Below are positions 44,911-53,900 of a stretch of DNA of 64,000 nt, in pieces (positions within the stretch are counted from its first letter, which is position 1; each line of letters starts with the position of its first letter). A program made the position numbers and the translations under genes. The notes under the pieces were generated by a model. It saw only the letters and a program-made list of their open reading frames with translations, was not told where the DNA came from and searched no databases. The DNA is from an uncultured Paludibacter sp. (lineage in GTDB: Bacteria > Bacteroidota > Bacteroidia > Bacteroidales > Paludibacteraceae), in contig CALCBD010000029.1 of NCBI GenBank assembly GCA_937897985.1, positions 12,878 through 76,877 on the forward strand, read 5' to 3'.

Positions 44911-46860
44911 ATGCGTAAAATCAGAATTGTTGCAATTTTATTAATTCTTTCTGTTTTATCATTTGCAGGGAATCATTCGTGGAAACTTTTATCGCCTGAT
45001 AAAAATATTATAATGACCATTGAACAGGATAGTGCAAATAAATCGTTATCGTATCATGTTGATATAATGAGTAATACACTGGTTAACGTGATTGGCAATT
45101 CGACATTGGGAACCGAAAGAAACGATCAGGATTTTATAAATAATCTTGAATTTGTACAACAATCAGAAGTTAAAACCATAGATGAAACTTACCAAATGAT
45201 GATTGGACGGCAATCAGGATTCCGAAATTTTGCCAACGAAACCAGTCTGACTTTCAAAACTAAAAAAGGAGCATTGCTACAAATAGATTGCAGGGTTTAC
45301 AACGACGGAATCGCATTCAGATATGTTTTTCCTGAAATTTCAGACAAAAAATATACGGTAAAAAAGGAACTCACGTCATTCCGTTTTTCCACAGCTGGCA
45401 AAGCATGGATACAACCTTACGACAAGCCTACCAAATGGACTCCCGGTTACGAAAAATACTACGAAAATGCCGTGACTATCGGAAGCGTTTCGCCAAATAC
45501 TGAAGGTTGGGCTTTCCCCGCATTGTTCGAAATACAAAATGTATGGGCATTGCTAACTGAAGCAAATTTGGACAGAAATTATTGCGGTAGCAGACTGGAA
45601 CAAAATGCCGACAACGGAATTTATAAAATCCGGTTTCCGGAGTCAAAAGATGGCGAAGGTACAGGAAAAGTACGCCCTGTTTCAACGTTGCCATGGATTA
45701 TGCCCTGGCGAACAATAATCATTGGCACTTCATTAAATACAATTTTTAATTCTGCTATGGTGAGTAATCTGGCCGATGCACCTAAACCAATGGATTACAG
45801 TTGGGTAAAACCGGGGAAATCGTCGTGGAGTTGGCTAACCGACAACAACAGTCCTAAAAATTTCGAAACGCTGAAAAAATATGTCGATTTATCAGCCGAA
45901 ATGCATTGGGAATATTGTTTGGTGGATGCAAATTGGGATTTAATGCAGGGAGGCAACATTAAAAAATTGGTTGATTATGCAACCACGAAAAACATTGGAA
46001 TTTTAATGTGGTACAATTCCGGCGGAAAGCACAATACGGTAAGTGAACGTCCACGCGATATAATTTCCGATAAAAATAGATGTGCTGCCGAATTTGCCAA
46101 ACTCAAAACCTGGGGTGTGAAAGGTGTGAAAATAGATTTCTGGCAAAGCGACAAACAAAATATTATAGCGCTTTATCACGATGTTTTGACTTTAGCAGCC
46201 GAGAACCACTTATTGGTTAATTTACACGGTTGTACCTTGCCACGTGGCTGGTCACGCACTTACCCAAACTTAATTAGTATGGAAGCTGTGAAAGGAGAAG
46301 AAGCTTATCTTTTTGATCAGGAATATCCTGAAAAAGCACCTGTTCAAAACAGCATTTTGCCTTTTACACGTAATGTGGTTGGATCTATGGATTACACACC
46401 GGTGGTATTCAGCAACCTGAAAAATAAACACCTCACAACGTCAGCACATGAGTTGGCATTGTCGGTTATATTTAACTCAGGTGTTGTTCATTTTGCCGAT
46501 AATGAGAAATCATATCGTTTGTTACCTTCATTTGTAAAAGACTTCCTGAAAAATGTTCCGGTTACTTTCGACGAAACAATAATTTTAGAAGGCTATCCGG
46601 GCGAACATATTATTATAGCAGCCCGAAAAGGAGAAAAATGGTTTTTAGCCGGAATAAACTCGAAAAATGAATCTGTGAATTTCAGCATTAAATGCAACTT
46701 TCTCCGGGCAGGAAATTACACCATCAAACAAATTACCGACAGTAATTCGTCTTATGAAAATAAATTTTATTTCAACCAGTCAGGCGTTACAAACAATACC
46801 GAACTAAAGATTGATTTCTTGCCTTATGGTGGTTTTGTTGCCGAAATTATTGCAGAATAA
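44911..46860 (+). CDS. GH97 alpha-glycosidase, probably retaining alpha-galactosidase type
   Basis: This 649-residue enzyme has a signal peptide (to about residue 19) and an N-terminal beta-supersandwich with SPDKNIIMTIEQDS. The catalytic barrel holds VKIDFWQSD (Asp409, candidate nucleophile) and HGCTLPRGWSRTYPNLISME. The last phrase and the Asp at this place match the retaining GH97 subgroup that includes alpha-galactosidases, rather than the SusB-like inverting alpha-glucosidases. With GH27 it gives the locus two candidate alpha-galactosidases. It ends the operon of module 4, 12 bp after GH3. Confidence 0.88.
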   Translation: MRKIRIVAILLILSVLSFAGNHSWKLLSPDKNIIMTIEQDSANKSLSYHVDIMSNTLVNVIGNSTLGTERNDQDFINNLEFVQQSEVKTIDETYQMMIGRQSGFRNFANETSLTFKTKKGALLQIDCRVYNDGIAFRYVFPEISDKKYTVKKELTSFRFSTAGKAWIQPYDKPTKWTPGYEKYYENAVTIGSVSPNTEGWAFPALFEIQNVWALLTEANLDRNYCGSRLEQNADNGIYKIRFPESKDGEGTGKVRPVSTLPWIMPWRTIIIGTSLNTIFNSAMVSNLADAPKPMDYSWVKPGKSSWSWLTDNNSPKNFETLKKYVDLSAEMHWEYCLVDANWDLMQGGNIKKLVDYATTKNIGILMWYNSGGKHNTVSERPRDIISDKNRCAAEFAKLKTWGVKGVKIDFWQSDKQNIIALYHDVLTLAAENHLLVNLHGCTLPRGWSRTYPNLISMEAVKGEEAYLFDQEYPEKAPVQNSILPFTRNVVGSMDYTPVVFSNLKNKHLTTSAHELALSVIFNSGVVHFADNEKSYRLLPSFVKDFLKNVPVTFDETIILEGYPGEHIIIAARKGEKWFLAGINSKNESVNFSIKCNFLRAGNYTIKQITDSNSSYENKFYFNQSGVTNNTELKIDFLPYGGFVAEIIAE

Positions 46861-46886
46861 TGGCACAGGCGTTCTGAATATACAAC

Positions 46887-46951
46887 GGATTATTTTTGCT
46901 AATTATTGGAATATAGCTACGGATTAAAATTATAGTACCTGTCTACTTTTG
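46887..46951 (+). promoter_or_regulatory. PUL operator-promoter module 5
   Basis: GGATTATTTTTGCTAATT starts at 46887 and GGAATATAGCTAC at 46908 (21 bp apart). TACTTTTG starts at 46944, exactly 36 bp after the second repeat. The first gene starts at 46997. Confidence 0.8.
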
Positions 46952-46996
46952 TAACTGGAGAAATGAATTATTTTAATCTTAAGAATTATTCTGATA

Positions 46997-49900
46997 ATGA
47001 ATCACAAATTAAAAATACTTGCTCTTGCTGTTTCCTGCTTTTTAGGTCTGACACACGTCAATGCTTTTTCGCCTTTAAATACGCACCCTGAAATTCAGTT
47101 GGGTCTTACTGGTATTGCCTCGTATGGTTCGCCTATGTTTGCTAACGCCATGTTTATGGAAACGCGGGGTTGGAAAGTAGTGGGCACTAATGCAGCTCCG
47201 GCAGCAGATCAGCTCGATGAGTTAGGCTACCCAAAATACCTTGCAGCAGGAACAAAGCTATACGTAAACCCCGGTCAGAATTCGGGCACTTCGCAACCCG
47301 CATACGGCGGTCGAATTTGTATTTCGTGGGAAGGAAATGCCGATATTCGCTGTTCAGGAACGTATCTTACAAGTTTAACTCCTTCTACTGGCATGGCGCT
47401 TAACGGTCGGCGCTTTTACAACAATGGCACAAATCCCTCAGGAGTTTATCTGGTAATTTACGAAATTGACCCGACAAATCCTCCAAAAAACATTCGAATT
47501 TGGTTGAATGATTTACGCAATCCAGACAAATCACTTGCTCCTGAGGAACAAAATGGTGTAACATACTTCCTGCATCCAACATTCGCTGAACGGTTTGGTA
47601 ACGAAGCTTTCTTTATGTTTCGGTTTATGGACTGGACTGTTACCAACGAAACCGAAATTGTAAACTGGAACGATCGCAGAAAACCGGGACATTGTTTTCA
47701 GGAGGGAAAAGTTGGTAGTTTAGCAACAGTTGGTGTTTGTTACGAAGATATTATTTCAGTTTGCAATACACTTGGAAAAGATATGTGGATTAATATTCCG
47801 GCACGGGCTTCGGAGGATTTTGTAAAGAAATTAGCTGCTTTAATCGATGGAAAAGACCCTGATGGAACTGGATTTACAGGACTGAATAAAAATTTGCGTT
47901 GTTATGTAGAATATGCCAACGAAGTAGGTTGGGGATTTCATCAAAGCTATTGTACAGCACAGGGAAACTTACAATCACCCACACAAAATGCACGAACATG
48001 GGCTGCATATCAAAAAGCACGGGTAGCAAGTTGGTTTCGGAGTGTTGTAGGAGCAACCAACGAGCAATACAAAATTGTGCAGGCTATTCAATCGGCAAAT
48101 CAAAGCGGTTCCGACAGTGAGTTAAAAATAACCTGCACAACTTATGGCCCTACACTTTCACCTTCGGGCAGTCCTGATTTAATTGCCTGTACCTCATATG
48201 TAAGCAATAAAATGGAAGAATATATTTTCAACGAATTAAATTATCGCGACAACACCAAGCGGGAAGAAGAACTTTCCAAATTTTTCCTTGAATACGAAAA
48301 ACGTTCTCTGCAATCGCTTGCAACAGAAACCGGTGTGGATTTCACCTCAGGAATTTCAAGCGCAGCCACTGAACTTTCAAAACTTTACAATAAACCGCTT
48401 TGTATTTACGAAGGTGGTTCGGGTATGACTTTAAATGTGAGTAAAAGTGTGCTGAACTGCAAAGTGGTTGCCAGTGGAACAGCCGGTTCTACAAGTACGA
48501 ATTTCTACAACTATATTGAAACATGTGGTAGCGGAAATCAGGCGGCAATGCTGGATTTTCTCAAAGATGTACATAATCACAGTTTGATGTACGATATGTT
48601 CAGAGTAGCTTTTTCACTTTCAAAAAATGCCGGAGTGCAATCTTTGAGTCAGTTTGGCGATATTCAGGGAGGTGCTTCAATTCAATATGGTTACTGGGCT
48701 TGTATGAATGATTTGTTTCAGGATATGAATCTGGCATATAGGTATAAATTCTGGCTCGATTGGTACAATGAGCAGAAAGATATTCGCGAAATGAATGATT
48801 CGCTGGGAATTAAACCTCATTTTACAACCAAAAACATATTAAAACCCGGCAAGGTGGCTCAGGCATATACCAACGAAATCCTGTTTTCGAAAGGAGATGG
48901 AACTAACACGGTAGAGTTGATAAGCCGATCAGAACATTTACCGGCAGGACTTACCTTTACTGTGCTCGACAACAAAATTACAATTACAGGAACTCCACAA
49001 ACTGCTACCGAGGGTGATTATTATTTTCTGTACCGAATTCTTGATGTCGATAAAGATGTAGCTTACGGTGTGTTTAAACTCAAAATATTACCTGCTCCAA
49101 AAGATACTTTATTTGCTTACGACGATTTTGGAACAACAGCAACCGCAGTTTATCAGCAAAATACAGGTACAGGTTTTTATAGTTACTGGGTACAAAGTAA
49201 TAGTACGGCAGCCGATATTTTTATAAAAAATGAGTTGCCACTCACGTATCCGGGTTTAAAATCTTCAGCAGGATGTTACCTCGATGGAGGCTTGAATAAC
49301 CGGATTTGTGCACGAAGTTTTGATGTGAGTAAATTCGATTATCTTATCAGTTCCACCAATCCCAGTCAGATACGACAGCCAAATACAAGTCTGTGGATGA
49401 GTGCATTGGTACGGAGAACTGAAGTGAATACCAATCGCGATTTTTTACGGTTGCTTCAGGGAACTTTGTATACCGATAAGTTCAATTCTCAAATTAATAT
49501 TCAGATAAACAGCAACGGTTACTTTCAGTTGGATTGTATTAATCCTGCCCTCACAGCTTTTACCTCTGTGCCTACAAATGTGTATTGTAAGCCCGATCAA
49601 ACCTGTTTATTGGTACTCGAAATTGGTTTTGGCACCGACAATGACTCTGTTAAACTATTTATCAATCCTTCTCTTGACCATACCAAAGTAAGTGATTTAG
49701 TTCCTGATGCACGTTTTGGAACGTCAATTGGTCAAACTTATCCGTTAACCAAATATGCTTTTGTGGGAAAAAACGCTTTGTCGGTTTCGCTTGACGATGT
49801 ACGTTTTGGCGACAGTTTTAAGGCTGTTACACCCATCGACCCAAACGCACTGACAACCAATCCTCAAACCGGATTGGTAAAAATCGTCAACTCAAACGGC

Positions 49901-50083
49901 AATATTAGGATTGTAAACAATGCCGAAGCTGCCGAAATCAAAGTGTATAACTGCATAGGTACACTTCTTACGAGTCAAAAAATTACTAAAGCAGAAAATC
50001 TCTTGCCAGTATCTTATAAAGGTTTGGTTTTGGTAAATTATCGTTCAAAATCGCTTCAGTTTTCACAAAAAGTTCTTCTTTAA
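46997..50083 (+). CDS. putative clan GH-A-like secreted glycosidase with C-terminal LamG-like and T9SS domains
   Basis: This 1028-residue secreted protein has a signal peptide ending near residue 25. The first 620 residues look like a TIM-barrel enzyme: RFMDWTVTNETEI, DMWINIPARASEDFVKKLA, then LRCYVEYANEVGWGF with Glu309 after Asn, and LCIYEGGSG with Glu472. An N-E pair followed by a later Y-E-G-G glutamate is the clan GH-A retaining layout. A cadherin/Ig-like domain (about 625-710), a jelly-roll similar to the binding modules of the 56-63 kb proteins (about 715-945) and a T9SS tail follow. It is related to the next gene. I cannot place it in a numbered family; related proteins are often annotated only as cellulose-binding. 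Confidence 0.6.
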   Translation: MNHKLKILALAVSCFLGLTHVNAFSPLNTHPEIQLGLTGIASYGSPMFANAMFMETRGWKVVGTNAAPAADQLDELGYPKYLAAGTKLYVNPGQNSGTSQPAYGGRICISWEGNADIRCSGTYLTSLTPSTGMALNGRRFYNNGTNPSGVYLVIYEIDPTNPPKNIRIWLNDLRNPDKSLAPEEQNGVTYFLHPTFAERFGNEAFFMFRFMDWTVTNETEIVNWNDRRKPGHCFQEGKVGSLATVGVCYEDIISVCNTLGKDMWINIPARASEDFVKKLAALIDGKDPDGTGFTGLNKNLRCYVEYANEVGWGFHQSYCTAQGNLQSPTQNARTWAAYQKARVASWFRSVVGATNEQYKIVQAIQSANQSGSDSELKITCTTYGPTLSPSGSPDLIACTSYVSNKMEEYIFNELNYRDNTKREEELSKFFLEYEKRSLQSLATETGVDFTSGISSAATELSKLYNKPLCIYEGGSGMTLNVSKSVLNCKVVASGTAGSTSTNFYNYIETCGSGNQAAMLDFLKDVHNHSLMYDMFRVAFSLSKNAGVQSLSQFGDIQGGASIQYGYWACMNDLFQDMNLAYRYKFWLDWYNEQKDIREMNDSLGIKPHFTTKNILKPGKVAQAYTNEILFSKGDGTNTVELISRSEHLPAGLTFTVLDNKITITGTPQTATEGDYYFLYRILDVDKDVAYGVFKLKILPAPKDTLFAYDDFGTTATAVYQQNTGTGFYSYWVQSNSTAADIFIKNELPLTYPGLKSSAGCYLDGGLNNRICARSFDVSKFDYLISSTNPSQIRQPNTSLWMSALVRRTEVNTNRDFLRLLQGTLYTDKFNSQINIQINSNGYFQLDCINPALTAFTSVPTNVYCKPDQTCLLVLEIGFGTDNDSVKLFINPSLDHTKVSDLVPDARFGTSIGQTYPLTKYAFVGKNALSVSLDDVRFGDSFKAVTPIDPNALTTNPQTGLVKIVNSNGNIRIVNNAEAAEIKVYNCIGTLLTSQKITKAENLLPVSYKGLVLVNYRSKSLQFSQKVLL

Positions 50084-50098
50084 AATACAGATATCCAA

Positions 50099-52396
50099 AT
50101 GCTTGTTCACTTATATTTTAAATCTGTTCTCACGGCTTTTTTTTTGATATTATGCAATGTAAGTTTTGCTGAAAATAACTTAGCTGCTATCAACTTACAT
50201 TGGGCTAATGATTATTCGCCTCCATTTTTTGCTGATGCAATGTTGACTTGTCGCGAATGGGATGGGCTCGTTTTTAATTCGGGTGGTGTAACGGTGGATG
50301 CTCAGGGTTGGCCAACATCGGATGCTGCGGTCATTGTTTGGAGTGGTTATACGCACAGATCCGGAGTTTACAAATTAAAATTCGAAGGTCAGGCCAACAT
50401 CTCATTTGAATGGGCATCGGTGGGTACTTCAATAACAAATATCAACTACAACTGTTCCATAAACACCACTACCGCCGATGTCAATATAGCCAGTGCGTGT
50501 AACTCATTTCGGTTGAAGTTTACGGGAACGACTGGCGGTGTAAAAAATGTTCAGTTAATGCGACCAATTGCCGAAGGGTCATCGACTGCACATGCATTTA
50601 CCGAAACATTCGACAGAAAAATGATTGACATTCTCAAACAATTTGATGTTGTCCGTTATATGGATTTTCAAAACACGAACGAAAATCCGCAAAAATCCTG
50701 GTCTGACAGAGTTTTACCCGGAAGCAGACAGAATATGAAACAACAAAATCTGTATCTAAACAAACCTAAACCCAAGGGCTGTGCATGGGAATATGTTATA
50801 ATGCTTTCGAACGAAACAGGTACAAGTCCATGGATAAATATTCCTCATTTGGCTGACGATAATTATGTAACTCAATTAGCCAATTTATTCAAAAACGGAG
50901 CAAATGGTTATCAGGCATTGGATGTTAACCTGAACTTATACATCGAATATTCTAACGAACTGTGGAATACCGGCAGCGGTTTTTCACAAACAAATCAATT
51001 GGCTGACAGTGCCGAAGCCTGCGTCAGAGCAAATATCAATCACCCAATAAATTATGATTTGACATGCGCGACAAACGATTCATTAACTGTAGCAAGTAAA
51101 CGATGGACACTGTTTCCACGCATGGTAGCTTATCGCTCTGCACAAATAAGTCAGCTTATACGCAGCGTTTTTGGCAATACTGAAATGATGACCCGCATCA
51201 AGCCATTGCTATGCTGGCAGGTAAGTAAAACTGCTTTGAACAACTGGGGTTCGCAGGAATTGAATTTTATAGATAAATATTTTTCAACTGTACGTGCTGA
51301 TAATCCAACACCACGTCAGGCAAATTATTTTTACTGGGGTGGCGGTTCTGCCGGATATTATGCACCGGAAACTACGGCAACCATTTCGGATGTGTGGGAT
51401 AGCAAAGAATTTAATGTTGCAACCTGGGTGCCTGCTGTTCAGTATTCATCAGCTTTAACATCGGCATTTGGATTGAAACTTGTTTTTTACGAAGGCGGAC
51501 CTTCCTTCGGGAGTGCCACAGGTGCAAATGGCTATATAACTGTTGGTTCAACTACCTGGAATACGCCCGAAATGAAAAACGAAATTTTGGAACATCATAA
51601 TGCTTTTACTTCCGGAGGTGGTAAAATTTTCAACCATTATGTGCTCTATCACGATTATAGATGGAAGTTTATTGGTGCAGGCGATGCTCCCGATTCAGTC
51701 AACACTTATAAAATGCAGGCATTGGCGCAATTACGAACAGAAACACCCACGCTTACCGAAGGTGATTTGCTACCGTCAACCATGTGGGGAGGCGATTTTG
51801 ATGCCGTTTTTCCTGCTTCAAAACTAAACTCAGTTTCGCAGAATCGTACTTCGTTTTATAGCTTGCTAAAAACCAACAACGAGTGGATTTCGTATCGCGT
51901 AAGATCAGCAAATCAGGCTAATTATTTGCTAAGTATTGAATATTCAACGGCTGCAGCCGGAAATATGCAAATTGAATTTAATGGAAATATACTGGCTAAT
52001 CTTTCGCTTTCAGGTACAGCGAATGTTTTGACAAATACAACACAGTTTCCTGTCCATACTGACGCAAATGAATTATATGCAATTCGCCTCAAAAATAAAG
52101 GTAATACAGATATTAAGATTAATAAGGTAAATGTTATTGCCGACACTACTACTTCATTAAACAATACTACATCAACTGATTTTAGAATTCGTGCAGAAAA
52201 CAATCAATTATTGATAAATTCATTCTCCGTTAAGCAATATTCAGTTTCAATTTACTCAACATCAGGAAATTTAATATCGCAATACAAGAATCTAAGAAAT
52301 GTAAATTCCATCGATATAAGCTCGCTACGATCCGGCTTATATTTGGCAAAAGTTGCAATGGACAACGAACTACAGGTTTTTAAATTTTTGAAATAA
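50099..52396 (+). CDS. putative clan GH-A-like secreted glycosidase, diverged paralogue of the preceding protein
   Basis: This 765-residue secreted protein has a signal peptide (to about 25), a jelly-roll-like N-terminal domain (about 30-150) and a barrel with VVRYMDFQNTNE, CAWEYVIMLSNETGTSPWIN and LNLYIEYSNELWN. Here Glu287 follows Asn, and LVFYEGGPSFG supplies Glu465. The order and spacing match the preceding protein, and the Y[AS]NE[VL] motif is shared. A beta-sandwich and a T9SS tail (LRSGLYLAKVAMDNELQVFK) close the protein. If the barrel is active, it is a candidate for initial cleavage of the polysaccharide backbone outside the cell. The family is unassigned. Confidence 0.6.
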   Translation: MLVHLYFKSVLTAFFLILCNVSFAENNLAAINLHWANDYSPPFFADAMLTCREWDGLVFNSGGVTVDAQGWPTSDAAVIVWSGYTHRSGVYKLKFEGQANISFEWASVGTSITNINYNCSINTTTADVNIASACNSFRLKFTGTTGGVKNVQLMRPIAEGSSTAHAFTETFDRKMIDILKQFDVVRYMDFQNTNENPQKSWSDRVLPGSRQNMKQQNLYLNKPKPKGCAWEYVIMLSNETGTSPWINIPHLADDNYVTQLANLFKNGANGYQALDVNLNLYIEYSNELWNTGSGFSQTNQLADSAEACVRANINHPINYDLTCATNDSLTVASKRWTLFPRMVAYRSAQISQLIRSVFGNTEMMTRIKPLLCWQVSKTALNNWGSQELNFIDKYFSTVRADNPTPRQANYFYWGGGSAGYYAPETTATISDVWDSKEFNVATWVPAVQYSSALTSAFGLKLVFYEGGPSFGSATGANGYITVGSTTWNTPEMKNEILEHHNAFTSGGGKIFNHYVLYHDYRWKFIGAGDAPDSVNTYKMQALAQLRTETPTLTEGDLLPSTMWGGDFDAVFPASKLNSVSQNRTSFYSLLKTNNEWISYRVRSANQANYLLSIEYSTAAAGNMQIEFNGNILANLSLSGTANVLTNTTQFPVHTDANELYAIRLKNKGNTDIKINKVNVIADTTTSLNNTTSTDFRIRAENNQLLINSFSVKQYSVSIYSTSGNLISQYKNLRNVNSIDISSLRSGLYLAKVAMDNELQVFKFLK

Positions 52397-52409
52397 TTAA
52401 AGCAGAAAG

Positions 52410-53882
52410 ATGGTAAAAATTATTCGCAAAATAGTTCTGATTCTTAGTTTCATTACGGCAACAGTTTTTGCCGGGACACTAAGGCTACCCGCTGTTTTTT
52501 CGGATAATATGATATTGCAACGAGGACAAAAAAATCCAATTTGGGGTGAAGCTCTGCCAAATAGTATGGTGAAAATTGAATTTAATCATCAAATCATCAA
52601 AACTCTATCCGATAATCAGGGAAAATGGAATACCCTTCTACCTAAACCGAAACTTTTTAAAAACTATAACCTGACTATTTCAAATAACTCAGACACTATC
52701 GTATTTTCAAACATTATTGCAGGCGATGTGTATTATGCAGGAGGTCAATCGAATATGCAATTCAAGCTTCCAAAGTCTGAAGGAGGACAGGAAGCTTTAC
52801 GAATTTCGGCTAACGATGAAATCCGGTTTTTTAATGTTCCGCATGCAGTGGCGTACACTCCTCAACCTGACATTACAAAATCGGCTTGTGAAACGCCTAT
52901 AGATGGTCGTTGGGTTTGTTCCGATTCAATAAGTGCTATGCATTTTTCGGCCGTAGCATATTATTTTGCCCGAAAAATTTATCTACAAACCAAAATTCCG
53001 GTGGGAATTATAAATGTAAGTTGGGGAGGAACACCTATTGAAGCTCATTCGAGCATGAATGTTAATCAACAGTTTCCTGATTTTGAAAAACAATTGGAAC
53101 TGATACGTACAAAAAGTGTATCCGACACTCTGAAAATCAACACTAAAAAAGAAACGCCTCAGTTGCCTTCGTCCATTTTTAATGCTATGATTCACCCACT
53201 TATTCCGTATGGATTGAAAGGTGTTTTATGGTATCAGGGCGAGCATAACTGGAATTATCCGAAACGATACGAAAAACAATTAACGGCGTTTATCAATGAT
53301 TTCCGTACTAATTGGAACAACAAAAATCTTCCGTTTATTGTGGTTCAACTACCGGGAATTGGTTTGCGCGATACTGTTTTTCGCGATTACTATTGGGCAT
53401 TTTTGCGTGAATCGCAGGAAAATGCGGTAAAAAATACCCACAGTAATTTGTGTGTCACCATCGATTTGGGAGGCGATGGCAATTTACATCCTGCAAATAA
53501 ATTGGAAGTTGGTGAACGATTAGCTCAACTTGCCCTAAAAAATGCGTATCATAAAAATACTCCTTCAACTTATTCTTATTTAAAAAGCTTTAAAGTAACC
53601 AATGGAAAAATGATGCTCACCTTTAGTCAAATTATCACTCAAAAAGATGCTGAAGCATTTTCGGGTGTTACAATTTGTGGTAGCGATAGTATTTTTAAAA
53701 AAGCTGAAATCAGTATTTGTGGTCGTAGGTTAACTGTTTCGAATCCTGAAATATCGAACCCAATTGCTGTTCGTTATGCATGGGGCGGTAATCCTGTAGC
53801 ACTACTTTTCGATATAAATAATTTGCCGGTTTGTCCTTTCCGGACTGATAATTTCGGCACAAAAACAGATGGAAGCTGGTAA
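52410..53882 (+). CDS. SASA-type carbohydrate acetylesterase (sialate O-acetylesterase-like)
   Basis: This 490-residue periplasmic esterase has a signal peptide (to about 21) and an N-terminal beta-sandwich (LRLPAVFSDNMILQRGQ). An SGNH-like catalytic domain follows, with Ser114 in YYAGGQSNM, the GVLWYQGEHN block, and Asp356 and His360 in GDGNLHP. PUL proteins of this family remove O-acetyl groups from sugars other than sialic acid, so the common name should not be taken as substrate. It starts 14 bp after the second GH-A-like gene and 19 bp before GH2. Confidence 0.88.
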   Translation: MVKIIRKIVLILSFITATVFAGTLRLPAVFSDNMILQRGQKNPIWGEALPNSMVKIEFNHQIIKTLSDNQGKWNTLLPKPKLFKNYNLTISNNSDTIVFSNIIAGDVYYAGGQSNMQFKLPKSEGGQEALRISANDEIRFFNVPHAVAYTPQPDITKSACETPIDGRWVCSDSISAMHFSAVAYYFARKIYLQTKIPVGIINVSWGGTPIEAHSSMNVNQQFPDFEKQLELIRTKSVSDTLKINTKKETPQLPSSIFNAMIHPLIPYGLKGVLWYQGEHNWNYPKRYEKQLTAFINDFRTNWNNKNLPFIVVQLPGIGLRDTVFRDYYWAFLRESQENAVKNTHSNLCVTIDLGGDGNLHPANKLEVGERLAQLALKNAYHKNTPSTYSYLKSFKVTNGKMMLTFSQIITQKDAEAFSGVTICGSDSIFKKAEISICGRRLTVSNPEISNPIAVRYAWGGNPVALLFDINNLPVCPFRTDNFGTKTDGSW

Positions 53883-53900
53883 ATCTTTTAAAAAAATGGC

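Noticed and set aside
52410..53882. Sialic acid metabolism gene
   Set aside because: The SASA fold is widespread in PULs as a general acetylesterase, and no sialidase or sialic acid gene is present.
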